Source: Dama dama
Taxonomy: Eukaryota > Chordata > Mammalia > Artiodactyla > Cervidae
DNA length: 64,000 nucleotides
Direction of reading: 5' to 3'
Assembly (NCBI RefSeq): GCF_033118175.1
Contig: NC_083712.1
Span: 9,682,956-9,746,955, forward strand
Shown: one piece after another, positions 23,786 to 34,250 of the stretch
Layout of the letters: the number at the start of each line of letters is the position of its first letter
Position numbering within the stretch: position 1 is the first letter of the stretch
The notes under the pieces: model-generated
Database searches by the model: none
What the model saw: only the letters and a program-made list of their open reading frames with translations
What the model was told of the DNA's origin: nothing
Position numbers and translations under genes: made by a program

Positions 23786-24238
23786 TATTGTTCAGTTGCT
23801 CAGTCATGTCCAACTCTTTGTGACCTCATGGACCGCAGCACGCCAGGCTTCCCTGTTCTTCACCATCTCGGAGTTTGCTCAAGTTCATGTCCATTGAGTT
23901 GGTGATGCCATCCAACCATCTCATCCTCTGTTGGCCTTTTCTCTTCCTGCCTTCAGTCTTTCCCAGCATCAGGGTCTTTTCCAATGAATTTGGCTCTTTG
24001 CATCAGGTGGCCAAAGTATTGGAGTTTCAGCTTCAGCATCAGTCCTTCCAATGAATATTCAGGGTTGATTTCCTTTAGGATTGACTGGTTTGATTCTGCA
24101 GTCCAAGGGACTCTCAAGAGTTTTGTCAAGCACCACAGTTCTAAAGCATCAATTCTTTAGCTTTCTAAAGCCTTCTTTATGGTCTGACTCTCACAGCCCT
24201 ACATGACTACTGGAAAAACCATAGCTTTGACTATATGG
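23786..24238 (-). mobile_element. BovB 3' fragment
   Basis: Inverted BovB 3' end, from 'ttgttcagttgctcagtcat' to 'gctttgactatatgg'. TGGTTGTA at 23778-23785 and 24236-24243 is the likely target-site duplication (its first bases overlap BovB sequence). Small deletions disrupt the coding frame on the minus strand. Confidence 0.88.
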
Positions 24239-24243
24239 TTGTA

Positions 24244-24746
24244 AGACCTCAGGTTAAATAGAACTTAATGCAATTGTAAACAAGACTTCTAAAGATCTCC
24301 TGAAGGAAGATGGATGACTGCAGTGTGAGGTCTGGAGACCATGCACATCTGCAGTGGTGTGAGAAGAAGCAAGTGCTAATACTATGTGAATAGAACCTTC
24401 TGAGTTGAGATACATTTTCCAGTGACAGCATCTTATGCATTCAAAAAGTGTTAGAGTTTTAAGATTTCAGATGGATGCAAAGGTGATGTATGCTAGAAGA
24501 CTGTGTTAGGTGATTCAGAAACTAGTCAAAGTGATGAATGCGTGATATCAAAAATACATGTGGAGATTTTGAATAAAATGGTTTCATGAAACCTAAGAGT
24601 GGAAGTATTTAATATTTATAAATTGTTTTATATAATGTGACAAATTGTGTATGGGTAACTAAATTAAATTTGAATAATATAAGTAGACATGACCATTTCT
24701 GTTACGTATACATGTAAATATATATCTATATATTTACATAGGGGCT
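24244..24746. other. AT-rich sequence with a perfect palindrome
   Basis: No repeat family named. At 24713-24738 a 12-bp inverted repeat (TGTAAATATATA / TATATATTTACA, 2-base spacer) lies just before the next SINE. Confidence 0.5.
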
Positions 24747-24965
24747 TTAGGGCTTCCGTAGTGGCTCTGTGGGTGAAAAATCTGTCTGCAGTGTAGGACA
24801 CGTAGGTTAGATCCCTGGGTTGGAAAGATCCCCTGGAGAAAGTAATGGCTACCCACCCCAGTATTATTGCCTGGAGAATCCCATAGACAGAGGAGCCTGG
24901 AGGGCTACAGTCTATGGGGTGGCAAAGAGTCAGATGCAACTAAGCAACTAACACTGTCACTTTCC
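24747..24965 (+). mobile_element. Bov-tA SINE
   Basis: tRNA-Glu-derived head 'agggcttccgtagtggctct' with box-B-like 'ggttagatccctg', then the BovB-derived tail ending 'gcaactaagcaactaacact'. TATATTTA occurs on both sides (24729-24736 and near 24970) as a possible duplication. Confidence 0.88.
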
Positions 24966-25107
24966 TGTATATTTAAGTTGCCCAACATATTTTTGGGTAG
25001 ATTTGAAGTGCATCTTGCCAGTAATATTCAAGGTGGTCTTATTACTGGCATTCACAGTATGACATACTAAATCATAATATACATGCATTATTATAAATAT
25101 ACACAAG

Positions 25108-25826
25108 TGTCAGGAAGCATTTAACAAGAGGCTTCCTGTGTGCTGTTTTGGATCTGTCAGGAACCCTCTGGCCCTTATTAATTCCTGAATATTCAGGAAT
25201 TAAGAGGAGAGCCACGCCTTTCCCGGGGCTGAGGAATCCAGGCATTTCTCATTACTGTAATAAGTACCCTCTTCCTTTTTATGAACCATATGGTAAAAGG
25301 TGATTGTTTGCAACTCTCTTTTTGATAGGGATCGTCTTATGTTTTGTAAGTCTGGAATTTTAATCTTTATCTTTGCTGAGAATAACTACATTGTAAGACA
25401 GTATATATGCCAACACCATGTTGATTAAAACACCTTTGCTCCATCAGAGCTTGGGTCCCCGTGTCTTCCTTCCTTCCTCCCTCCCTCCCTCCCTCCCTCT
25501 TTCAGGCTAATTCCTTGGAGCGGGGAGGCCCGCTGAGCTCACTTTCTTGTCCAGGCTTCTAAGACCCTCTCGAGAAGGCGCACTGTGCCTTCACCCACTC
25601 GAGAGGGCACCCGGTGCCTACATGCAGCAGCGCGAGCCCTAAGAACAGGGCTCTATTGGCTTTCCGCGTAAACCAGGGGACATCAGCCTCTTTCTCTCTC
25701 TTACTCTCCGGACCACGAGGTTCCGGTCCATTAAAGGACCAACAAGCACTATCAGCCTCTTTCTCTCTCTTACTTTCTTATCGTCGACTCCAGACCACCA
25801 GGTTCCGGTCCATTAAAGGACCAACA
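25108..25826 (+). mobile_element. Solo LTR of an endogenous retrovirus, class II (ERVK)-like
   Basis: The LTR begins TGTCAGGAAG and ends GGACCAACA, and is bounded by a perfect 6-bp duplication CACAAG (25102-25107 and 25827-25832), as expected for betaretrovirus-like integration. TATATA (25403-25408) and ATTAAA (25424-25429) suit a promoter and polyadenylation signal near the U3/R region. A CCTT/CCCT tract lies at 25466-25500. The 3' part contains a tandem duplication (25682-25744 and 25751-25826). No internal viral sequence remains. Confidence 0.88.
25466..25503. repeat. (CCTT/CTCC)n pyrimidine tract inside the LTR
   Basis: Uninterrupted pyrimidine run of CCTT then CCCT units, downstream of the presumed polyadenylation signal. 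Confidence 0.85.
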
Positions 25827-25940
25827 CACAAGCTCACAGGGAAAAACAGAAATTGGAATTTTTAGATTGCATATATTGAGTTAAAGTGGTTATCATACTA
25901 GAAACGGGATCATGGGAGTGTTTTATTTTCCTAGGCATCA

Positions 25941-25941
<1 letters not shown>

Positions 25942-25983
<42 letters not shown>
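25942..25983. repeat. (TG)n microsatellite
   Basis: About twenty uninterrupted TG units. Confidence 0.95.
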
Positions 25984-25986
<3 letters not shown>

Positions 25987-26061
25987 AGGATTTAATGGGA
26001 GGAGGAAGTGGAGGTGCTTATAGATACTTTATCAACTTTTCTGTAACACTGTGCATGCTAA

Positions 26062-26272
26062 TTCAATTCAGTCTTGTCCGACTGTTTGTGACCCTATGGA
26101 CTGTAGCCCGCCAGGCTCCTCTGTCTGTAGGATTCTCCAGGAAGGAATATTGGAGTGGGTAACCATGCCCTCCTCCAGGGGATTTTTCCGACCCAGGGTT
26201 TGAACCCCTGTCTCCTGAGGCTCCTGCATTGCTGGCGGATTCTTTACCCCTGAGCCACTGGGGAATCTCCAA
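26062..26272 (-). mobile_element. Bov-tA SINE, inverted
   Basis: BovB-derived tail at the left ('ttcagtcttgtccgactg'), inverted tRNA-like head at the right ('gagccactggggaatctcc'). No clear target-site duplication. Confidence 0.88.
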
Positions 26273-26499
26273 TAAATACTGTACTTGTAAGTAAAAATTT
26301 ATTTAGATATAATGAACATAGGTAGTTGTGTCATAAAACTTGTAGAGTGCTGTTATCGTCCACCTTTGAAGTGACTGGACAGATCATCAATGGGCCAGAG
26401 ATTGCCTGGGCTGAGAGGAGATGGGAGGGCATCTCATGGAGACGTGGCAGGAACACCAGCCCAAACATCGGAGGGACAAGCCATCCTCTCCCTGTTGTT

Positions 26500-26831
26500 T
26501 GAACTAGTCAGGGTTCTCCAGAGACACAGAGGTGACGGGAGGAGAAGTGACAGGAGGTGTGTATTTATCTAGAGAGATTTGTTTTAAGGAATTGCTCTCC
26601 TGATTGTGAGGTCAAAGTCCAGAGTCAGTCTGGAGACCCAGGGAAGAGTTGCAGTTCAACTCCAAAGGCAGTCTGCTGGCAGAATTTCTTCTGGCTAAAG
26701 CTCAGCCTTTGTTCACTGAAGTCCTCAACCAATTTTGAGTCCCACCCACCTTATGGAAGGCTTTCTGCTGTACCTCAGAATCTACTCATTTAAATGTTAA
26801 TCACACTCAAAATACCCTTCAGAAACGTCCT
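26500..26831 (-). repeat. LTR-like ancient repeat, second copy, truncated
   Basis: Begins TGAACTAGTCAGGGTTCTCC, the inverse of the TG...CA repeat also found at 15920-16970, and continues through 'ggaattgctctcctgattgt' and 'cttatggaaggctttctgct'. It stops at 'cttcagaaac', where a SINE has inserted. Confidence 0.6.
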
Positions 26832-26832
26832 G

Positions 26833-27045
26833 ATTTCCCAGGTGGTAGTGGTGGTAAAGAACCCACCTGCCAGTGCAGGAAACACAAGAGACGCGGGTTC
26901 GAACCTAGGGTCAGAAAGATCCCCTGGAGTAGGAAGTACTCACCCACTCCAGTGTTCTTGCCTGGAAAATCCCATGGACAGAAGAGCCTGGCAGTTTACA
27001 GTCCATGGAGATGCAAGGAACGGGATATGCCTGAGCAACTGTTTT
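26833..27045 (+). mobile_element. Bov-tA SINE
   Basis: Head 'gatttcccaggtggtagtgg', box-B-like 'gcgggttcgaacctaggg', BovB-derived tail ending 'gcctgagcaactg'. CTTCAGAAAC on the left and CTTCAGACAAC on the right look like a diverged duplication. Confidence 0.88.
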
Positions 27046-27099
27046 GCTTTTCACTTCAGACAACAGCTGCACACCTCCACGCTGTGTCTCCTCCACACT

Positions 27100-27610
27100 T
27101 GAGTGTGTTTTCTGTCTTTCCATGTTGGATGCTCTGATTTTCTGCTGACCAACCTCTATTTCAGTATTTCTCTTTTAGCTTTATCTAATCGGTTAGTAAA
27201 TGTCTCACTGAGACCTAATTTTAAGTTATTACTTTTCTGTCTTAGATTTCTATTTGGTTCTCCTTTTTTGGTTTGTTTTCAGTTCATTTATGAAAGTTTC
27301 AATATTCTATTTCTTTAAATATATTAAGCATGGGTGTAATGAAGTCTGATCACTTCAAGATATGGGTCTGTTGTTTATTGCTATTGTCCACCATTTTATT
27401 TTTTGACTTTCAATGTGGTATAATTCCTTATATGCCTGGTTATTTTTTGGTTGCATGCTGTTCATTGTATGTGAAAGTTTTAGGGCTAATTTAAGGCCTG
27501 GGAAAACATTATCATTCTCAAAGAAGTATTTAAGTTTGCTTCCACCTGAAACAAAAGGACACTCCTTAAGGTTAGGGACTGCTGTGGGTAGGACACTCAG
27601 GAGCTTATTT
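27100..27610 (-). repeat. Old LINE-like sequence, antisense, family uncertain
   Basis: 'tctatttctttaaatatatt', 'gttgcatgctgttcattgta' and 'gggctaatttaaggcctggg' follow a familiar old L1-like 3' region read antisense. Too diverged to name. The plus-strand frame 27413-27700 has no recognisable domain. Confidence 0.4.
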
Positions 27611-29331
27611 AACATTGAATTAACCTGTCTCTTCGCCTCCCTTTCTTATTTTAATCAGTTCTTGCCTGTTATTACAAGAATGCTTAGATTGCTCAGATAA
27701 TTATCACCAATTATCTTAATAAATAATAGCAACATGAAATTTTGTATTGCGTATATGTGGGTCAGAAGCTAATTTCTAAATGTAACCATATGGGACATGC
27801 ATGCAAATAATTAATGCATTTTGATTACTTGTAATTTTGTATTAAAATGACTCACACATTTGAAGCATCCTTAAAAGGATATTTTCAATTAAATTTGGAG
27901 ATAATGAAAACTTCTTCACATGCATTCTTCACACTTCAGCATTATTAATGTGTAATTTGCTTTAGCATCTCTCATAATATAGTATATTCTAACAGCTATT
28001 ACTCAATGATAAACCGTGGCAACATAATTTCAGAATGCTGTTAAAGTGGTAAGTCATCCTTTGCCTCTTTAGTGTTGATTGACAGTAGTATTTTCTTATG
28101 CTCCAAGGTCAGTTACAACTTATCTTTTTTCTTTGCCAGTAGTTGTAGAATTTAGTGACATTAAGACATCCTCTATAGATAGCAGAGGGTCTTTAAACTT
28201 ACATAGAAATCATAAGTTGAGGGTTACTTTGTAACATGAAAGTGATTAGATAGTATTATAGCAACTTGGAAAGTAGTATAAGAATCTACAGCTTCAAATA
28301 TGCTTCGATGTTTCCATCTACTTCCAAGACTCCAACCAGATACTGTATGCACTTTTTATTAATCTTTGAAAAAACTAAGCCTCTATAATTCAACCTTGGA
28401 GGTATAGCCATTATTTTGGTGACATTTCTACTTTGTCAACATACATCAACACTTGGTTTTGTCCATTAGTGTTACACCGCTGAGAGTTTGTCAGGGACTT
28501 GCAGGTCAGTGTGATCAGGGTATCTAATGACCTCAGCATCTTACACAATGACCACAAGCCCTTATATTCTTAATTGATCTGCCCTTGTTTGTACACTCAA
28601 GCCAGTTTCCTCCCCAAGGTGATTGCCGCCCAGGGAGCTTTGCTAATGCTTTCTTCCAGCTCCATGTGTGATATGACCTGAGGCTTGACTCTGTGTCTTT
28701 GCAGTCAGCCATCTGCCAGAGATGGCAAAACAAAATGAGAACCTGATTGATTTGTCCCTGGTCAGTCAATTAAGAAGTTTTTATATTGAATGCATTGCAC
28801 AATATCAGTAAAACGAAAATGTAGGAGTGCTGATTAAATTTGTTCAGTTGCAGAATTTAGAGACCCGCGTCAGTTAATCCTTCACCAAACATTTATTTGC
28901 TAAATAGAGTCTAGCAAGCATGGTGAATGGTTTCCTGCTGCCTGAGAAAAGAAACAAAATGTTTCATTCACTTATTATTAGACTGATGGGGAGTCTTTAC
29001 TATTGGTAAACTGAGTGGGAGTTGGCAGATGGGAGTATTAGCAGAATGAGGTTTGTTTGGATTGATTTATAGTGGCATAGGTATAAACAGATGTAAGCAG
29101 TTTAGCCGACAACAATAAATCCCGTGGAGGTCACAATAAAGCATTGATGTACTTAGCTGTAATTATGGCTGCCTGAAATAAATGTAGACACAGAAGTGCA
29201 ACTTGGATAGCTAGAATAACTTCCTGTGTCACCTGAAACACAGCATAATCCAGGATATGAAAGCATCCCTGTGAAGAAACTGTTTAAATATTGTTTAGAA
29301 AAATATAATCATTTACAGTATCTTTGGTAAT
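27611..29331. other. Unique AT-rich sequence, nothing recognised
   Basis: No repeat family, RNA gene or convincing coding frame seen in 1.7 kb. Confidence 0.45.
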
Positions 29332-29338
29332 GATTGAT

Positions 29339-29568
29339 GGGCTTCCCAGGTGGCCCTAGTGGTGAAGAAGCTGCCTGCCAATGCAGGAGACAGTAAGACT
29401 CCACCCGTGGGTTTGAAAGATCCCCTGGAGGAGGGCATAGCAGCCCATTACAGTATTTGTGTCTGGAGAATCCCACAGACAGAGAAACCTGGCAGGCTAT
29501 AGTCCAAAGGGTGGCAAAGAGTCGGACACGACTGAAGTGACTTAGTACACATGCACAAAGATTGATAA
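29339..29568 (+). mobile_element. Bov-tA SINE
   Basis: 'gggcttcccaggtggcccta' head, 'gtgggtttgaaagatcccct', tail 'gagtcggacacgactgaagt'. GATTGAT at 29332-29338 and 29570-29576 is the target-site duplication. Confidence 0.92.
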
Positions 29569-29576
29569 TAAAAGGT

Positions 29577-30213
29577 AAATAGCCCTCTTGCCAAAGAAAA
29601 CTACTGGACCCATGAAAGCCAGAAAAAAGACTATCATTTGAGCCCAAATGCAGCAGATGTTGAGCTCTGTGAGGCAGTCTCCATGTCTTATTTTTGATGC
29701 AGAGTAAATATCCATCTCAAGTTTCAGATCTGTGTGTCACAGATAAAGGCTGACTTTTCTGGGCTCGTGACATTTAACCTTCACTAATGCTTGGTGCTGT
29801 GCAGATCAGCCTTAGGATCTCAGTGACGCAAAACATTGGGAGTTAAATGGGAATACATATGGAAACATATGTGGTTCTAAAGAAGGCTACAGATGAACTG
29901 GAAGTAAGATAGTTGTTTCAGAGGTGGGTATATGCATTCAAACGCCAGGGGAAATCTCTTCATGATTATCAAAATTATCCTGAGACTGCATTTGGAACAA
30001 AAAAAGAGACTGAGTGTATGTTCTCTTGGGTTGGGTCTTCTTCCCAAACATTAAGCAAAAGCCCACTGAATGTCTGCAAAATACAGATAATGCTCCTAAA
30101 AACACAGGGAGAGGTGAGTGTGCTCTGACCGCCTTTAGATAACTGATGTCAAAGACGAAGGGACAGAACATGAGCAAGTATCTACTGATATTGCCTCACT
30201 GGAATCCTCTCAA
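29577..30213. other. Unique sequence, nothing recognised
   Basis: No repeat or domain-bearing frame recognised. The frame at 29913-30128 is unremarkable. Confidence 0.4.
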
Positions 30214-30221
30214 GTAATCTA

Positions 30222-30447
30222 ACGTGTGCATGCTCAGTCGTTCAGTCACGTCTGACTCTCTGTGACTTCATGGGCTGAAGCCCACCAGCCTCCTCTGTCC
30301 ATGGAATTTTCCCAGGCAAGGATACTGGAGTGGGTTATTATTTCCTCCTCCAGAGGATCTTCCCGACCCAGGGATCCAACCCACGTCTCCTGCATCTCCT
30401 GCATGGACAGGCAGATTCTTTACCACTCAGCCACCTGAGAAGCCCAG
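30222..30447 (-). mobile_element. Bov-tA SINE, inverted
   Basis: Tail 'gctcagtcgttcagtcacgt' at the left and head 'cagccacctgagaagccc' at the right. GTAATCTA at 30214-30221 and 30448-30455 is a perfect 8-bp target-site duplication. Confidence 0.92.
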
Positions 30448-30455
30448 GTAATCTA

Positions 30456-31699
30456 GTATCAGTCTGTATTTTCATCCAGTGCAGACCTGTCTCCTCAGTG
30501 TCAGCATGGTTGAACAGCCTTGGACTTCTGAATTGTTTCCTGCAAGATGACAACCACGCTTTGCCCTCTGGTTCATGAATCCTACATAGGCAGAATCCAG
30601 TACCATACATCTTTCTGAATGTTAAACAAGAATGTGTCTAGAGGAAAGGAATGTTTTTTGGCAGAATGATCTCTGCCTACATTGCTTCTAATTCGCAAAA
30701 TAATTGCTTAAATATATGGAAAGAACCACCAGCTCTGAAAATATGTCATTTCCATGTCTTTGAAAATGTTGGACTTTTTGGCTTGAAGGTCATGAAAAAC
30801 TTAACCGGCAGGAGCTTCAGGGAAAGAGGAGGTTATAGTGAGCCTCCAGAATTGTCTTGGGGACGCCAGCGGCTGCAGTAATGCTGTGCCCACAGGGACC
30901 TGGCGGGTCTGATGCTCCATCTTGTCTCCATGCAGTTCCATTTGTCCTCACTGGTCTCTCCTGACCAGCACTTTCCTGGTTGACGGCACTCATGGTGGAA
31001 ATAATTGATCTAGTGAATACCTGGTAATCTAATCACCCAAGGAAAGAAAAGAATCTCTCTCTCAGATGCAGCCTCCCACCTCTAGGCTGAACAACAAAGC
31101 AAAAATGGGTTACCTTATAGGAATGTTGAGATCCTGTGAATGGGGCAAAATTAAAAAAAAAAAATGTTTTCCATGTTGGTGCAGGCTGGGGAGTTTGCAC
31201 CTTGGGATCCGATATAATTGTGTGGTTAACAACTATATCTCTATGCTCAGTTTGTAGCTGTCAGTAACCTGGAATGATTCAGTATGAATCTGTTTTCTTG
31301 CTTCTGCATCTTCCTCAGCTCCACATTTGGACTTTGTCAGTTACAGCAGAGGATCACTGTGTTCTGGTCAGCTTCCATCTGTCCTTCGTGACTGGTTCTG
31401 AGAAAAATTACAAGTCACATTTATGGAGGGTTAATTTTTTATGTAACCATTGCTATTTTTGCTCCTCCCTATTTATTTTTGCAAAATATTTTACATAGTA
31501 TTTTCCCACAGTAATTCAATGAACTTGCCACACTGTGTAAAACACTGTGGTGATGTACTATCAAATCTTGTAGCATGAGAGGAGTATAATTTCTGTCACC
31601 AGTGAATTTAAAGGCATTTATCAAGACAGTCTTTTATGAGGTAGATGGTGATATTAAAACCTTGTATTGGTAGATTTAAAGATATGAATTTTGATTAGA
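30456..31699. other. Unique sequence, nothing recognised
   Basis: Includes an A13 run near 31150. Short frames (for example 31066-31257) have no recognisable domain. Confidence 0.4.
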
Positions 31700-32045
31700 A
31701 CGAAGTAATTCTTAATAAAAAGCTCTATTGAGGAGATAGCCTGCTGGAATAGATGGATTTTTACGGAATGTGCTATAAGGAAGTATACCTTGGACTTGGC
31801 CACGTAAAGATACTGTGGGTGGTAATCGCTCATGGACTGAACTATATAGAGCAGTCTTGGTAAAAAGCCTAGGTTAATGAAAGGAATTGAAAAAGATAAA
31901 AGTGGGTAGACAGATAGGGTAGAATCATAGAGAACACTGAACATAGCCCTTATGATCTTCATCCTTCAGGCTAGAGGAAGCCCATTGAATTTTATGAGCA
32001 TAGCAATGCTGTATTATAAAGTGCTTGCTGCTTCCAGAATATCTC
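31700..32045 (+). repeat. Possible ancient unnamed interspersed repeat
   Basis: 'catccttcaggctagaggaa ... cccattgaattttatgagca' resembles the same old family suspected at 1945-3200. Weak and without ends. Confidence 0.3.
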
Positions 32046-32178
32046 TAAAGTATCATTGACTTCCAGCAACCAGTGTTTATTAGTTGGACCTTCGGGTCAC
32101 ACATAACTCCTGGGCTCACCTTGATTTGCAAATCCTGGCTCCAGAAGTCAAGGCAGATTCATTTAGGTGACCAACAGC

Positions 32179-32224
32179 TACCTGCCTTTTTTTTTTTTTT
32201 TTTTTTTGGTTTACCTGCCTTTTT
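32179..32224 (-). mobile_element. Poly(A)-only retrotransposition scar with target-site duplication
   Basis: TACCTGCC plus T-run (from 32179) is repeated as TACCTGCC plus T-run at 32212. Between them lie only T residues (to 32207) and GGTT. On the minus strand the target reads TT/AAAAAGG, the L1 endonuclease preference. It looks like a retrotransposition that delivered only a tail. Confidence 0.6.
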
Positions 32225-32378
32225 AACAGAGGGATCTGAAGAACAGGAGAGGTAAGAAAAATACACAGCACCTCTTAAGGCCTTATTGGGAAACTCAAGT
32301 ATGTAACTTTTGTCCACTGACCAAAGCAAGTCATGTAGCAGAGTCCAATGTCAATGGGATGGAAAACATTCTTTACTC

Positions 32379-32939
32379 TGTTCTGTCCATAGTCTGAGTC
32401 CCCGGTCGGGAAAGAAGACTCCTCGAAACAATGCAACTCGCAATAGGGGAATTTATTACCGACGAGCCAGGGCCTCCCGCCCTCACCAGGTGTGTGAGGA
32501 CAAAAGGCCCCGAGCCCCAGTTCTCTCGGGTATTTATTAGGTCAAAAAAAGCAGCAGGTAGTTGGCACAAGCGGATTGGTTACACAGTGGGTAGTTGGCG
32601 CAAGCGGATTGGTTACACAGCGGGTAGTTGGCGCAAGCGGATTGGTTACACAGTGGGTAGTTGGCGCAAGCGGATTGGTTACACAGCAGGTAGTTGGCGC
32701 AAGCGGATTGGTTACACAGCGGGTAGTTGGCGCAAGCGGATTGGTTACACAGTTGCAAGGCCATTTTTGTTGGCCCAACTGTGGGGCTTTCAGCTTTCCC
32801 CTGATAGGTTCCCTTTTTTCTTGCTAGGCATATGTTGATTGGCTGGCTCCAGGAGGCCTGATTATTATGTTACCCCGGGAAACCAGGCCTACTCCTAATC
32901 TAGGCTGCCTGCCATGGCGTTAGCCGTGACAGCCTCACA
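32379..32939 (-). mobile_element. Solo LTR with six CCAAT repeats
   Basis: Plus-strand ends are TGTTCTGTCC and GCCTCACA, with ACTC duplicated at 32375-32378 and 32940-32943. On the minus strand it starts TGTGAGGCTGTC and carries a 6 x 33-bp repeat, each unit with CCAAT, then AATAAATA (32532-32539) and AATAAA (32452-32457), in an order that suits U3 enhancer, TATA-like element and polyadenylation signal. No internal retroviral sequence is present. A shorter sibling lies at 38898-39328. The 135-codon frame at 32431-32838 is a repeat artefact. Confidence 0.85.
32558..32755 (-). repeat. 33-bp tandem repeat, six units, each with a CCAAT box
   Basis: Units begin GTAGTTGGC and contain GGATTGGTTACACAG (minus strand CTGTGTAACCAATCC). 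Units differ at one to three positions. The unit length is a multiple of three, which creates spurious repetitive proteins on both strands. Confidence 0.95.
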
Positions 32940-33384
32940 ACTCCAGTGGGCATGATGCAGTCACATGTCAGAGGATGTGTGTGAGAGCCAGGGCGAGCAT
33001 GAAGAACTGGGAACAGTAGCCCAGTCCCCCCATGCACTGTGTGCGGGGCAGCCTCAGGAACGTGTCTGACTCATTGGGTGGAGCAGAGCAGCACTGGGGA
33101 GCCGGTGACCATATTGCAGCCAAGAGTTATAGTTTCAGAAAACCTTCTTCAATTTATTTCAGTTCTTGAACTCAGGTTTTGTAATACCTTGTTACTCATT
33201 GTCAGTCATATCCTTGTCAAAATATATGAGGGACCTGAGACCTTTCCCTGCTGAGCAGTCACCGCAGCAGAGTTTTGGGGGTGCTGGCAGAGGCGGGAGG
33301 CTGGCGGCGCAGAGGCGGGAACCTGCTGCTTGGGCTCAGAAGGTGCCGTGAGGCCCAGCGTGTATGTAGATGAACATGTACGCG
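32940..33384. other. Unique sequence with a CpG/GC pocket near 33250-33350
   Basis: No gene or repeat recognised. The GC-rich stretch 'ggaggctggcggcgcagagg' is isolated. Confidence 0.4.
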
Positions 33385-34250
33385 AAATATCAATTAGGTC
33401 AAAAACTTCATAGGTTTCAGATTATATGTATTAAAAATTTGCTTGTTTTATTGGTTTTTGACAGAGTTGTGTAGATTGCCTTTTTTTTCTTTCAGTCTTT
33501 CAACTTTGCTTCACATATATTGAAGTTATGGTACAATGTGTAGATACATTTTAAACTGTGATGTCTTCCTGGTGGGCTGATCTTCTTGTCTTGAAATGCC
33601 CTCTTAATCTTCAGAAGCGTTCCTTGCCTTGCAGTCTGATATTACTAACACATCCTTGCTTTGTTTCGTTTAGGGTTCTTTTTAGGTCTATCTTTTTCAT
33701 ACTTTTATTTTCAGCATGCTGTGTCCTCATATTTAAGGCATGTTCCTTGTTAGTATTTTTATTCATCTTGATAATCTTTGTCTTTTACAGTTACTGGATA
33801 GTTGAACCATTTGCATTTAATACAGTTACTGGAATATGTGGTTTCTAGTTATGATTTTAATTTTTTCTATTCATCTCATGTGTTTTAAAATTTCTTTTTC
33901 TGTCCTTCTTTTGCATTTGTATTGACTTCTGTATTTTTATTCATCTTGATAATCTTTGTCTTTTACAGTTCCTGGATAGTTGACTTCTGTATTTTTATTC
34001 ATCTTGATAATCTGTATTTTTATTCATCTTGATAATCTTTGTCTTTTACAGTTACTGGATAGTTGAACCATTTGCATTTAATACAGTTACTGGAATATGT
34101 GGTTTCTAGTTATGATTTTAATTTTTTTCTATTCATCTCATGTGTTTTAAAATTTCTTTTTCTGTCCTTCTTTTGCATTAGTTAATTTCTTAATTTCCAC
34201 TTTTTCTTTTATTAGCTCATTAGTGATATGTGATATATTATTGGGTATTT
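33385..34250 (-). mobile_element. Antisense L1 ORF2 fragment with internal tandem duplication
   Basis: The antisense L1 ORF2 order is visible: 'caattaggtcaaaaacttca', 'gtctgatattactaacacat', 'aatctttgtcttttacagtt', 'aaccatttgcatttaataca'. Within it, 33754-33917 is repeated at 34015-34179 with partial copies between. Right of 34250 the similarity fades. Confidence 0.65.
33754..34179. repeat. Tandem duplication: two 164/165-bp copies and two partial copies
   Basis: Full copies at 33754-33917 and 34015-34179 are almost identical (one extra T in the second). Partial copies start with the same 'tatttttattcatcttgata' at 33932 (52 bp) and 33990 (24 bp). Confidence 0.9.

Noticed and set aside
32558..32755. 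Regularly spaced direct repeats resembling a CRISPR array
   Set aside because: Units are contiguous with no spacers, and the host is a mammal.
32431..32838. A 135-codon frame with an 11-residue repeated motif
   Set aside because: The repeat comes from a 33-bp LTR minisatellite whose length is a multiple of three. Similar repetitive frames appear on the opposite strand.
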